A DNA stretch of 64,000 nucleotides from Christiangramia salexigens. GTDB lineage: Bacteria; Bacteroidota; Bacteroidia; Flavobacteriales; Flavobacteriaceae. The notes below the pieces were generated by a model. It saw only the letters and a list, made by a program, of their open reading frames with translations, made no database searches and was not told the origin of the DNA. Of this stretch, positions 56,860 to 64,000 are shown in pieces. Position numbers and translations under genes: made by a program. The stretch lies in assembly GCF_001889005.1 (NCBI RefSeq), contig NZ_CP018153.1, positions 1 to 64,000 of the forward strand. Direction: 5' to 3'. The first letter of the stretch is position 1. Every line of letters starts with the position of its first letter.

Positions 56860-57762
56860 TTATAGACTGTTTATAAAATCGGCGACGGTATAATGCACCT
56901 TAATGTTGTCGGGAAGTTTTTCTTGGTCAAGTTCCTTTGCACGTTGACCAAATAGGTTAAGTTCTCTTACCTTATCCCTGCAGATCTGTTCCTGAAACTC
57001 TTGTAAGAATTCTTCGATATTTGTATTAGCGGGAGACACTGTAAGGTAACTTGCGAAAATGAGATTATCATGCAACTCCATTAGATAGTCCATGTTGTTT
57101 AATGGTAAACTTGGCCCAAGGTATATTGCATTCTTTCCGGCTGCGAGTACTTCATAATTCAAATAAAGTATACCCAGATCATGAATTTCATTATCGGGCA
57201 GGAAAAGCACATATAATTTGTCCTTATTTTCATTTGACGACTCCGTTTTTAATTCCGCGATATTGAGATAAATCTTTTGCTTTATTAATTCAACAATATA
57301 ATGTTCGTGAATTGGTTTGATGGTATCGGTCTGCCATAGAACTCCAATTTCATCTAAAAGAGGGATAAATATCTCATGAAAAATACTTCTGAAACTTTTG
57401 CTCTCCTTTAGATTGTCATAGGTCTTTTGAAAAAGCCTATCATCAAAATTCATCATAGCAAGTTTAAAGGCGTTTTTAGCTCTGGTTTCCTCGCTGGATG
57501 AAGCCGATATTCGTTTTACCAGGCTATTGATCTCCTCTTCCTGCATTTTAGAGATTCTGGATATCTTATATCCATTAGCATTCAAGAATGCGATGTTGAG
57601 AAGTTTTTGAAGGTTAGTACCGTTATAGGTTCTAATGTTGGTATCTGTGCGATCTGGTGTTAGGATATCATATCGCTTCTCCCATATCCTTATGGTGTGC
57701 GCCTTGATTCCACTTAGATTTTCAAGATCCTTAATGCTGAATGTTTGCTTAATGTGTTCCAT
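56860..57762 (-). CDS. CarH-like cobalamin-binding MerR-family regulator
   Basis: A 300-residue regulator. Residues 7-72 are a MerR winged helix ('FSIKDLENLSGIKAHTIRIW', 'KRYDILTPDRTDTNIRTYNG'). Residues 90-170 are a four-helix B12-binding cap with W-x9-E-H: Trp143, Glu153 and His154. Residues 183-300 are a Rossmann B12 domain with E-x-H-x-x-G ('EIHDLG', His194 as the cobalt ligand) and S-x-L (238-240). All signature residues of the light-sensing CarH/LitR group are here, so it probably represses the operon with adenosylcobalamin in the dark and lets go in light; light control is inferred. It heads the crt operon. Confidence 0.9.
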   Translation of the reverse strand: MEHIKQTFSIKDLENLSGIKAHTIRIWEKRYDILTPDRTDTNIRTYNGTNLQKLLNIAFLNANGYKISRISKMQEEEINSLVKRISASSSEETRAKNAFKLAMMNFDDRLFQKTYDNLKESKSFRSIFHEIFIPLLDEIGVLWQTDTIKPIHEHYIVELIKQKIYLNIAELKTESSNENKDKLYVLFLPDNEIHDLGILYLNYEVLAAGKNAIYLGPSLPLNNMDYLMELHDNLIFASYLTVSPANTNIEEFLQEFQEQICRDKVRELNLFGQRAKELDQEKLPDNIKVHYTVADFINSL

Positions 57763-57772
57763 ATTATTTTGA

Positions 57773-57850
57773 ACAAGTTAAACAAATCTAAAGAATAAAA
57801 TGCTTTGGTGGAATATTTAAAATGTTAAAATGTTTAACTTGTAAGTTAAA
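57773..57850 (-). promoter_or_regulatory. Promoter and candidate operators of the carotenoid operon
   Basis: On the minus strand TAGATTTG (57790-57783) fits TAnnTTTG. A perfect 8+8 palindrome TTTAACTTGTAAGTTAAA lies at 57833-57850. Its outer half recurs inverted as ACAAGTTAAAC at 57773-57783, directly at the expected transcription start. Further GTTAAA cores occur at about 57824. This spacing fits repression by a multi-dimer MerR-type protein. Confidence 0.6.
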
Positions 57851-57929
57851 AAGATAAACAAAACTGAATTTTGAGCAAAAAAAAGAATAGATAAGAATCT
57901 ATTCAGCGAAAAAAAAGGAGTTATGTAAG

Positions 57930-58013
57930 TGCCCGAGGCGGGAGTCGAACCCGCACGCCCTAATGGACACATGGCCCTCAACCATGCCTGTCTACCAGTT
58001 CCAGCACCCGGGC
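57930..58013 (-). tRNA. tRNA-Leu (anticodon GAG)
   Basis: The RNA reads from 58013 to 57930. Acceptor stem GCCCGGG pairs with CTCGGGC (one G-T), there is a long variable arm, a T-loop TTCGACT in a GCGGG/CCCGC stem, and an anticodon loop TTGAGGG in a CATGG/CCATG stem. The anticodon GAG reads CUC and CUU. CCA is not encoded. Confidence 0.95.
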
Positions 58014-58146
58014 GATAAACTTAAGGATTAGTTCCAGGGCTTATTCAATAAAAATCGGAAACCCGATTAAGAACGTTTCAGTGAATGCTGAAAACAAAAT
58101 TGATCTGTTTAAATTTTAAGAGTTAGGAACTCCAGGATCAAAATAG

Positions 58147-58219
58147 TGATCTGGCTGGGGCTCGAACCCAGGACCCTCTCCTTAAAAGGGAGATGCTCTA
58201 CCAACTGAGCTACCAGATC
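58147..58219 (-). tRNA. tRNA-Lys (anticodon UUU), copy 1
   Basis: 73 bases with acceptor GATCTGG/CCAGATC, anticodon loop CTTTTAA (UUU), T-loop TTCGAGC. It is identical to the copy at 58250-58322 and lies downstream of it. CCA is not encoded. Confidence 0.96.
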
Positions 58220-58249
58220 TAAAACATAATATTATAAGAACTTAAAAAG

Positions 58250-58322
58250 TGATCTGGCTGGGGCTCGAACCCAGGACCCTCTCCTTAAAAGGGAGATGCT
58301 CTACCAACTGAGCTACCAGATC
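58250..58322 (-). tRNA. tRNA-Lys (anticodon UUU), copy 2
   Basis: 73 bases identical to the other tRNA-Lys. It is the first gene of a minus-strand tRNA run Lys-Lys-Leu. Confidence 0.96.
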
Positions 58323-58357
58323 ATTAAAATGCTTCCGTCTTTTTGCGAATGCGGGTG

Positions 58358-58365
58358 CAAATATA
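58358..58365 (-). promoter_or_regulatory. -7 promoter element of the tRNA run
   Basis: On the minus strand TATATTTG, with TTG 19 bp upstream as -33 element, 35 bp before the first tRNA-Lys. Confidence 0.65.
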
Positions 58366-58411
58366 CACTCATTAATTAATTTATCAAGCCTAAATTGCTA
58401 TAATTTTATCA

Positions 58412-58419
58412 TAGATTTG
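58412..58419 (+). promoter_or_regulatory. aroK -7 promoter element
   Basis: TAGATTTG fits TAnnTTTG, 29 bp before the ATG at 58449. It diverges from the tRNA promoter. Confidence 0.55.
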
Positions 58420-58448
58420 CGTTCCACTCATTTTAAGCCAATTAACAC

Positions 58449-58970
58449 ATGAATTTTTTTTTATTAGGATATATGGGATCAGGAAAATCCTACATAGGTA
58501 AAGAACTTGCCAAAGTCTCAAAACATCAATTTTTGGATCTTGATCGGGAAATTGAGGAAAGAGAAGGATTGAGTATTTCTGAAATCTTTGATAAAAATGG
58601 AGAGATCTATTTCAGGAAAGCAGAGAGAAAACTTTTGGAAGAAGTTTTAAACTCTGGTGATTCTAGAGTAATATCCCTTGGTGGTGGAACTCCATGTTAT
58701 GGAGATAATCTGGAGATCATTAAAAAAAATGAAAATTCTACGACCATCTACCTTAAATTAAAAGTGGAAAATCTTACCGAAAGGCTTTTTAAGGAGAAAG
58801 ATCACAGACCTCTTATCAGTCATTTGAAGGATAAGGAGAAACTAGAGGAGTTTATTAGAAAACATCTTTTTGAACGAGGTTTTTACTACAACCAGAGTGA
58901 ACATATCATAAACTGTGATAACAAGTCTAAAGAAGACTTAGTGACAGAGATCATCGATAAGTTAGGATAG
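58449..58970 (+). CDS. aroK: Shikimate kinase
   Basis: AroK phosphorylates shikimate at the 3-OH in aromatic amino-acid synthesis. The 173-residue P-loop kinase has Walker A 'LLGYMGSGKSYIGKELA', 'FLDLDREIEEREGLSISEIF' with the shikimate-binding Asp, 'YFRKAERKLLEEV', 'VISLGGGTPC' (shikimate/Walker B loop) and the lid 'DHRPLISHL'. All are standard. The last 9 bases overlap the converging phosphoribosyltransferase gene. Confidence 0.96.
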   Translation: MNFFLLGYMGSGKSYIGKELAKVSKHQFLDLDREIEEREGLSISEIFDKNGEIYFRKAERKLLEEVLNSGDSRVISLGGGTPCYGDNLEIIKKNENSTTIYLKLKVENLTERLFKEKDHRPLISHLKDKEKLEEFIRKHLFERGFYYNQSEHIINCDNKSKEDLVTEIIDKLG

Positions 58971-59462
58971 TTCCACTCGCCAGTTATCCTTGCCAAAGGT
59001 GACCTTTACAGTCTCACTAAGAGATGTTGAAAGAGAAATTCCTTTAAAATCGGCTTTTACCGGATATTTTTTATGGTTTCGATCAACCAGTACAGCAGTT
59101 TTAAATTGTTTTAAGGGTACGTCCAGGAAATGCCTAACCCCATAAATAAGGGTTGTTCCGGAATTTAAAACATCATCTACAAGGATCACAGATTTATTTT
59201 GATAGGTATCTGCATCCAATGATGTTTTGATCTCATTCAGCGGATTCTTCTTGTCGATCTCAACTTTGCAAAGCAAAACCTTTAATGGGGAGATCTCTAA
59301 AAGATCTGCTTCAAGTTTTTGTGCAAGTTCAAAGCCCTTTCGGGAAATTCCTGCCAGTACAATTTCATCTTCTTTAATGTTGCTCTCATAGATCTGATAA
59401 GCAATACGACGGATCTTGTGTTTTATCTGTTCGTGGTTTAAAATTGGATGATTTTTTTGCAT
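58962..59462 (-). CDS. PyrR-like phosphoribosyltransferase
   Basis: A 166-residue type I PRTase with the PRPP-binding motif 'SVILVDDVLNSGTTLIYGV', preceded by 'IVLAGISRKGFELAQKLEA' (the phosphate loop). The fold and length resemble PyrR (uracil phosphoribosyltransferase/pyr attenuator), but the usual RNA-binding patch cannot be judged by eye; a purine or other base specificity is possible. It overlaps the aroK stop and lies 3 bp after the methyltransferase gene, as one run with the S4 gene. Confidence 0.85.
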   Translation of the reverse strand: MQKNHPILNHEQIKHKIRRIAYQIYESNIKEDEIVLAGISRKGFELAQKLEADLLEISPLKVLLCKVEIDKKNPLNEIKTSLDADTYQNKSVILVDDVLNSGTTLIYGVRHFLDVPLKQFKTAVLVDRNHKKYPVKADFKGISLSTSLSETVKVTFGKDNWRVELS

Positions 59463-59465
59463 CGG

Positions 59466-60041
59466 TTATTTTTTGCGGAATTTAAAAAACAATTCATTAC
59501 CCTGTCTGGGTTTTATGGAATTATAGCTGGTTTCCAGAATATCTATTTCAAAACAGGAACTAAAATACGTTAAATATTCATTTTTACTTCCTCCAAATGG
59601 CGGCCCGGATGCTTCAAGAGGGAAATCGAATAACAAACCTGCGATGCGACCCTTTTCAAGCAATAGATTAGTAACTTTCTGGGCGTAATCCATTCTTTTC
59701 ATAACAGGAATTGCACAGAAAAATGTTTGTTCCAGGATCAAATCATATTTACCCTCATGTTCAAAAAAATCTGCCTGGATTATTTGAGAATCAGGAAAAT
59801 GAGGAACTCTTTTTCTGAAATTGTCGAGAGGTTCCTTTGCAATATCTATAATACTAACATTCTTAAAGCCATTGTCAAATAAATACTCGGCTTCGTATGA
59901 ATTCCCGGCGCCGGGAATAAGGATTTTAAGATCCTTGTCCTTTAATTGATCTATATATACCTTAATTGGGGTTGAGATATATCCTATATCCCAACCGGTG
60001 CGTTGCTCTTGGTATCGTGCAGACCAGAAGTCTTTATTCAT
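59466..60041 (-). CDS. TPMT-family SAM-dependent methyltransferase
   Basis: A 191-residue class I methyltransferase of the thiopurine S-methyltransferase group: 'FWSARYQEQRTGWDIGYISTP', 'KILIPGAGNSYEAEYLFDNG' (SAM motif I), 'VSIIDIAKEPLDNF', 'YDLILEQTFFCAIPVMKR' and 'LEASGPPFGGSKNEYLTYF' (in part). Relatives methylate thiols or other small acceptors such as halides; the true acceptor is unknown. Its start overlaps the S4 gene by 8 bp. Confidence 0.87.
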   Translation of the reverse strand: MNKDFWSARYQEQRTGWDIGYISTPIKVYIDQLKDKDLKILIPGAGNSYEAEYLFDNGFKNVSIIDIAKEPLDNFRKRVPHFPDSQIIQADFFEHEGKYDLILEQTFFCAIPVMKRMDYAQKVTNLLLEKGRIAGLLFDFPLEASGPPFGGSKNEYLTYFSSCFEIDILETSYNSIKPRQGNELFFKFRKK

Positions 60042-60447
60042 CTTTTTTAGGCTCTACCTCTTTTTCTTCGATTTTATCTCCAGCATTCTCAAACCAATCG
60101 TCAATATCGCGGCGGTCCTTCTTAGTAGGTCTTCCGGTTCCTTTTTTCCGGTAATAGTCTTTGGAATACTTTAGAAGATCCAGTTTTTCAAAGGCTTCTT
60201 TTGGAGTGACATCGTGGATATAAAGATTCACCAATTTTGCTCCAACCCGGCTTTTTGGGAGGTCCAAAACCTCGATTTCGTAATTTATCTGATTCTTTCT
60301 AACCCTTAATTTATCCCCGGGAAAAACCTCTTTAGAAGGCTTCAAAATTTCATCTTCCAGCCTTACTTTACCCTGCTTACAGGCATTGGTGGCAATACTT
60401 CTGGTTTTAAAATATCTAACGCACCATAAAAATTTATCAACTCTCAT
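60034..60447 (-). CDS. S4-domain RNA-binding protein (Hsp15-like)
   Basis: A 137-residue protein with an S4 RNA-binding domain at the N-terminus ('MRVDKFLWCVRYFKTRSIAT', 'CKQGKVRLEDEILKPSKEVFPGDKLRVRK', in part) and a basic-acidic tail ('KKGTGRPTKKDRRDIDDWF'). It matches the Hsp15 family, which in E. coli rescues stalled 50S-nascent chain complexes. I start at the ATG at 60447; an upstream TTG is in frame but adds a non-conserved stretch. First gene of a minus-strand run with the TPMT and PRTase genes. Confidence 0.9.
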   Translation of the reverse strand: MRVDKFLWCVRYFKTRSIATNACKQGKVRLEDEILKPSKEVFPGDKLRVRKNQINYEIEVLDLPKSRVGAKLVNLYIHDVTPKEAFEKLDLLKYSKDYYRKKGTGRPTKKDRRDIDDWFENAGDKIEEKEVEPKKDE

Positions 60448-60527
60448 AATTTGACCTTTAAAACCACGTTCATTATTAAGCAAAAATACAAGATTATTGT
60501 ATCTTGCGCGACCAAAATACTATTCTA

Positions 60528-61475
60528 ATGAGATTGAACAAACTTATGATGATTTGCCTTTTGGCATTCATTGTTTTTTCATGTAATAAAGATGATGATA
60601 ATCCAGAGCCAACCCCACCGAGAGACAGAGGGGAGCAGGCAATTGCCGATGACCAGGCTTTAATAGATTACCTATCTACACATTTCTATAATTACGAGGA
60701 GTTCGAGAACCCTTCAGAAAATTTTGACTATGTAGTTAGATTCGATACCATCGCAGGTGATAATTCTGATAAAACTCCGATTATAGATTCAGATAAACTT
60801 CTAACCAAGACCGTTAACTATCAGGGCGTAGATCAGTTATTATACGTTTTAAAAGTAAGAGAAGGGGAAGGGCCTAAACCGGCTGCCACAGATTCTACTT
60901 TGGTAGGTTATAAGGGAGAACTGTTAAACAGCAGTGTATTTGATAGTAATCTTAAATCTCCCTTATGGTTCAATTTATCCGGTTATCAGGTTAGAGGAAG
61001 TAATGGTGGCGCCACCCGGGTTGGTAATGTGATCGAAGGATTTGGAAAAGGCCTTAGTGAGTTTCGTGCGTCTACAGGATTTACTCTGAATTCCGATAAT
61101 AGTGTAGAATGGAATAACGACTATGGGATAGGAGCCTTGTTTATTCCATCTGGATTGGGATATTTTTCTTCACCAAGACCATCTATTCCGGCTTACTCTC
61201 CATTGATTTTTACATTTAAGCTTTACAGAGTTAATGAGGCCGATCATGACGGCGACGGCATACCTTCTTATATGGAGGATCTTGATGGTGATGGAGATGT
61301 CTTCAACGATGATTCTGATGAAGATGGCTTAAGTAATCATTCCGATGCCGATGATGACGGGGATGGAACTCCAACACGAAAGGAGATTATTATTAACGAG
61401 GATGGAAGCATTGAGTTTCCCGATTCTAATAATAATGGAATTCCGGATTATTTAGATCCTGATACATTTCAATAA
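60528..61475 (+). CDS. FKBP-type isomerase lipoprotein with Asp-rich calcium-binding-like tail
   Basis: The ATG at 60528 gives a lipoprotein signal ending 'FIVFSC' followed by 'NKDDDNPEP', a surface-export-like pattern (315 residues). Residues about 95-240 form an FKBP domain: 'VGYKGELLNSSVFDSN', 'VIEGFGKGLSEF', 'LFIPSGLGYF', 'IPAYSPLIFTFKLYRV'. The tail (about 243-315) repeats D-x-D-x-D-G units ('DHDGDGIPSYMEDLDGDGDV', 'DSDEDGLSNHSDADDDGDGT'), as in thrombospondin-3 or dockerin-like calcium sites. It should fold proteins at the outer membrane; the substrate is unknown. Confidence 0.85.
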   Translation: MRLNKLMMICLLAFIVFSCNKDDDNPEPTPPRDRGEQAIADDQALIDYLSTHFYNYEEFENPSENFDYVVRFDTIAGDNSDKTPIIDSDKLLTKTVNYQGVDQLLYVLKVREGEGPKPAATDSTLVGYKGELLNSSVFDSNLKSPLWFNLSGYQVRGSNGGATRVGNVIEGFGKGLSEFRASTGFTLNSDNSVEWNNDYGIGALFIPSGLGYFSSPRPSIPAYSPLIFTFKLYRVNEADHDGDGIPSYMEDLDGDGDVFNDDSDEDGLSNHSDADDDGDGTPTRKEIIINEDGSIEFPDSNNNGIPDYLDPDTFQ

Positions 61476-61491
61476 AAGAAATTTAAATACG

Positions 61492-61521
61492 AAAAAAGCC
61501 CCGGATTTCCGGGGCTTTTTT
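61492..61521. terminator. Bidirectional terminator
   Basis: GCCCCGGA pairs with TCCGGGGC with an A6 run on the left and T7 on the right. It serves the FKBP gene (+) and the barrel gene (-). Confidence 0.85.
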
Positions 61522-61548
61522 TATGATTCAACTTTATAGTCCTTCAGT

Positions 61549-62145
61549 TTAGAACGAATAAGATGCACTAAGTATCCATTGTGAGGGTCTGGAATCTATG
61601 CTGAAATTATCTGAAGCAGATTCGCTAAAGGCTGTATTTTCTGTGAAAGCACCTTCATACCTTACATCAAATCCAAGACGGCCTAATTCTAATCCACCTC
61701 CTAATTGATATCCCATTGTAATATCCTTTTCAACTTCTCCAATCTGCATATTGGTGTTTTCAAGTTTATTGCTCAATATATATTGAAATGATGGTCCAGC
61801 TTTAATATTTAGTGGTCCAAGTACATTTACTCCAACCAGAACAGGAGCATCTATTTTATCCAATTTATAGTTGAAGTTGGAGTATTTCGTATTTAATTCA
61901 GTATACATTAACTCCGGACGGATAAAAATTCCTAACATTTCGAATTGAGCAAATACTCCGGCGTGAAATCCGGTTTTATTTTCTCCGTCTTCAAAGGAAG
62001 ACGTAAAATCTTCTGCACCTTCCTGTGGTGATTCATATTCTCCGGTGGCTCCGTAATTTAATCCACCTTTAATTCCGAATTTGGCTTCCTGTGCACTGGC
62101 AGTAAATGCAGTGGCAAGTAAACCAATAATAAGTAGCTTTTTCAT
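61549..62145 (-). CDS. PorT-like outer-membrane beta-barrel protein
   Basis: A 198-residue protein (ATG at 62145; ATG at 62154 also possible) with signal peptide ending 'FTASAQ'. The body is an eight-strand barrel pattern: 'AKFGIKGGLNYGATG', 'TGFHAGVFAQFEM', 'IFIRPELMYTELN', 'IDAPVLVGVNVLGPLNIKAG', 'GYQLGGGLELGRLGFDVRYEG' (in part) and final 'WILSASYSF'. This is the outer-membrane beta-barrel (PorT-like) family common in Bacteroidetes; individual roles are mostly unknown. It lies alone, with a terminator. Confidence 0.87.
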   Translation of the reverse strand: MKKLLIIGLLATAFTASAQEAKFGIKGGLNYGATGEYESPQEGAEDFTSSFEDGENKTGFHAGVFAQFEMLGIFIRPELMYTELNTKYSNFNYKLDKIDAPVLVGVNVLGPLNIKAGPSFQYILSNKLENTNMQIGEVEKDITMGYQLGGGLELGRLGFDVRYEGAFTENTAFSESASDNFSIDSRPSQWILSASYSF

Positions 62146-62210
62146 ATGTTTCATTTAATTTGAGGTTGGTATAACGCAGGAAATGTGCCAAATATTCTGC
62201 TATAAAAAAG

Positions 62211-62243
62211 TAAACCTCTCAGGTTCTGTTCCTGAGAGGTTTA
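62211..62243 (-). terminator. Terminator of the transketolase operon
   Basis: A perfect 13-bp stem (TAAACCTCTCAGG with its complement) and a 7-base loop, followed on the minus strand by CTTTTTT. Confidence 0.85.
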
Positions 62244-62264
62244 TAGAAAATATATTTTATTTCT

Positions 62265-63218
62265 TTATTTTCTTTTCACAACTTTTTCTGAAGCTTTAAC
62301 TATGGCTGCAGCATTCAGTCCGTATTTTTCCATAAGCTGCTCTGGAGTTCCGCTTTCACCAAAAGTATCTTTAGTAGCAACGAATTCTTGAGGAGCAGGA
62401 TTGTTTTCAGCAAGGGTCCTTGCAACGCTTTCGCCAAGTCCGCCTAAGAAATTGTGTTCTTCGGCAGTGACCACACAGCCTGTTTTCTTAACAGATCTAA
62501 TGATTGCTTCCTCATCCAGTGGTTTAATAGTGTGGATATTCAACACATCAGCACTGATTCCCTTTTCATTTAATTCTACCGCAGCCTGGATCGCCTCCCA
62601 AACCAAGTGGCCGGTTGCAATGATGGTAACATCATTACCTTCATAAAGCTGTACTGCTTTTCCAATCTCGAACTTCTGATCTTCTGGAGTAAAATTGGCA
62701 ACTTTTGGTCTTCCGAATCTAAGATACACTGGTCCATCGTGTTCAGCGATTGCCAGGGTGGCTGCTTTGGTTTGATTAAAGTCACAGGTATTGATGACTG
62801 TCATTCCCGGTAACATCTTCATTAGGCCAAGATCTTCAAGGATTTGATGCGTCGCACCGTCTTCACCAAGAGTAACTCCGGCATGACTTGCACAAATTTT
62901 CACATTTTTACCTGAGTAAGCTACACTTTGACGTATCTGGTCATAAACCCTACCAGTAGAGAAATTTGCGAAAGTTCCGGTGAATGGGATCTTCCCTCCA
63001 ATGGTCATTCCGGCTGCCATGCCGATCATGTTAGCCTCGGCAATTCCTACCTGGAAGAATCTTTCCGGATGATTGGCCTTAAATTCGTCCATTTTAAGGG
63101 AACCTGTAAGGTCTGCACATAAGGCAACCACATTTTCATTGGTTTTCCCTAGTTCTGTAAGACCGGCTCCAAAACCTGAACGTGTATCTTTATTTCCTGA
63201 GTTTTTATATTCTTTCAT
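62265..63218 (-). CDS. Transketolase, C-terminal subunit
   Basis: The 317-residue protein holds the pyrimidine-binding and C-terminal domains of a split transketolase: 'TRSGFGAGLTELGKTNENVVAL' (in part), 'RFFQVGIAEANMIGMAAGM' with the cofactor-activating Glu, 'SHAGVTLGEDGATHQILEDL', 'VTAEEHNFLGGLGESVARTLA' (in part). It pairs with the N-terminal subunit gene 36 bp upstream. Together they move two-carbon units in the pentose phosphate pathway with thiamine diphosphate. Confidence 0.94.
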   Translation of the reverse strand: MKEYKNSGNKDTRSGFGAGLTELGKTNENVVALCADLTGSLKMDEFKANHPERFFQVGIAEANMIGMAAGMTIGGKIPFTGTFANFSTGRVYDQIRQSVAYSGKNVKICASHAGVTLGEDGATHQILEDLGLMKMLPGMTVINTCDFNQTKAATLAIAEHDGPVYLRFGRPKVANFTPEDQKFEIGKAVQLYEGNDVTIIATGHLVWEAIQAAVELNEKGISADVLNIHTIKPLDEEAIIRSVKKTGCVVTAEEHNFLGGLGESVARTLAENNPAPQEFVATKDTFGESGTPEQLMEKYGLNAAAIVKASEKVVKRK

Positions 63219-63254
63219 TTCGTTTGTATTAATAGATGAGAAAATTATCGGAGA

Positions 63255-64000
63255 TTAATAATCTCCAATGGTTTCAGGGTTTTGATTAAGTGCTGTTTCC
63301 AGCTGTTCATCATTTGGAGCTTTCCCGTGCCACGCATGTGTGTGCATCATGAAATCTACTCCATGTCCCATTACGGTATGCATAAGTACACAAACAGGTT
63401 TTCCTTTTCCTGTTCTTTCTTTTGCGTCATTAAGTCCATCTATTACTTGTTGAATGTCATTTCCATCCTTAATGTCCAATACATCCCAGCCAAAGGCTTC
63501 AAATTTGTCTCTTAGGTTTCCAAGTGGCAGAACAGTTTCTGTACTTCCGTCAATTTGCTGACCGTTAAGATCTACAGTAGCGATAAGATTATCTACATTG
63601 TTCCCGGCAGCATACATGATCGCTTCCCAGTTCTGTCCTTCCTGAAGTTCTCCATCTCCGTGAAGAGAGAAAACCAGATTTTTATCCTTGTTAAGCTTTT
63701 TGGTTTGAGCTGCACCTATGGCAACACTCATTCCCTGTCCAAGAGATCCGGATGCGATTCTAATACCAGGTAGACCTTCATGCGTAGTTGGATGTCCCTG
63801 TAAACGGGAATCTATAAGTCTAAAAGTGTTCAATTCCTCTACAGGAAAATATCCTGTTCTGGCTAGAACACTATAATAAACCGGAGAAATGTGACCGTTG
63901 GAAAGAAAGAAAAGATCCTCTTCCTTAGCGTCCATATCGAAATTTGTGTTGTGCTTCATTACAACCTTATAAAGGGCGGTAAAAAATTCTGTACAACCAA
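63255..64000 (-). CDS. Transketolase, N-terminal subunit (5' end outside window)
   Basis: The diphosphate-binding domain of the split transketolase: 'LFFLSNGHISPVYYSVLA', 'GHPTTHEGLPGIRIASGSLGQGMSVAIGAA' (in part), the ThDP motif 'FSLHGDGELQEGQNWEAIM', 'VDLNGQQIDGSTE' and 'VMGHGVDFMMHTHAWHGKAPN' (in part). The frame stays open to the window end, reading '...CTEFFTALYKVVMKHN', so about 35-40 N-terminal residues are missing. It is the first gene of the two-gene operon. Confidence 0.94.
   Translation of the reverse strand, partial: GCTEFFTALYKVVMKHNTNFDMDAKEEDLFFLSNGHISPVYYSVLARTGYFPVEELNTFRLIDSRLQGHPTTHEGLPGIRIASGSLGQGMSVAIGAAQTKKLNKDKNLVFSLHGDGELQEGQNWEAIMYAAGNNVDNLIATVDLNGQQIDGSTETVLPLGNLRDKFEAFGWDVLDIKDGNDIQQVIDGLNDAKERTGKGKPVCVLMHTVMGHGVDFMMHTHAWHGKAPNDEQLETALNQNPETIGDY

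Noticed and set aside
58147..58322. Two identical 73-base repeats as a possible CRISPR or mobile repeat
   Set aside because: Both fold as tRNA-Lys; the spacer is a single ordinary intergenic stretch.

Overview
The window is AT-rich chromosomal DNA from a Bacteroidetes bacterium, almost certainly a (probably marine) Flavobacteriaceae. The evidence is promoters of the TAnnTTTG (-7) type, weak or absent Shine-Dalgarno sites, lipoproteins with acidic residues after the lipidated Cys, a TonB-dependent receptor with a carboxypeptidase-regulatory-like N-terminus, leucine dehydrogenase, a long-form NusB and a zeaxanthin-type carotenoid operon. The gene style resembles Gramella/Christiangramia and relatives, but the genus is only an impression. 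There are no phage genes, insertion sequences, CRISPR arrays or rRNA genes; this is a housekeeping and envelope region.

Layout. 1-4.5 kb, minus strand: porin - porin paralogue - BCCT-type osmolyte transporter - universal stress protein, an osmolyte-uptake-like operon. 4.7-6.8 kb: kdsA (KDO synthesis), a DinB-family protein and a CHRD-like lipoprotein. Five genes between 1 and 6.8 kb are broken by single-base indels, nearly all in short homopolymers and all correctable without other damage; this looks more like sequence error than gene decay. 7-18.7 kb: typA, a small membrane protein, polyphosphate glucokinase, ftsE, a large TPR protein with a plug-less outer-membrane barrel, an amidohydrolase and a cyclophilin-FKBP fusion. 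18.7-36.7 kb: thioredoxin-like protein, csaA, the ktrAB potassium system, an M14 peptidase, a PUR-domain protein, an MsbA-like exporter, leucine dehydrogenase, nusB, a DUF1573 lipoprotein, yajC, pepT diverging from a gamma-glutamyltransferase, pyrD, a LysE exporter and HMG-CoA lyase.

36.8-43.1 kb is the most interesting locus: DUF4856 lipoprotein - imelysin-like lipoprotein - vitamin-K-dependent gamma-carboxylase (VKGC/HTTM) homologue - TonB-dependent receptor. It looks like a regulated metal (iron) uptake operon. Two copies of a 23-bp imperfect palindrome bracket the promoter, and a hairpin lies between the first two genes. The carboxylase homologue appears to keep the residues matching human GGCX His160 and Lys218. 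43.1-52.9 kb: a Cys-rich mini-protein, guaB, a Skp-like chaperone, an SRPBCC protein, a PpiC-like lipoprotein with SurA, MoxR with a small membrane protein, aconitase and a TlpA-like thioredoxin.

52.9-58.3 kb: a minus-strand carotenoid operon, regulator-crtI-crtB-crtZ-crtY. It should convert geranylgeranyl-PP to zeaxanthin under a MerR-type regulator that carries the full cobalamin-binding signature of CarH photoreceptors (W-x9-EH and E-x-H-x-x-G); a perfect 8+8 palindrome lies upstream. Then come tRNA-Leu(GAG) and two identical tRNA-Lys(UUU), all on the minus strand. 58.4-64 kb: aroK, a PyrR-like phosphoribosyltransferase, a TPMT-like methyltransferase, an S4 protein, an FKBP lipoprotein with an Asp-rich calcium-binding-like tail, a PorT-like barrel protein and the two subunits of a split transketolase, the last cut by the window end.
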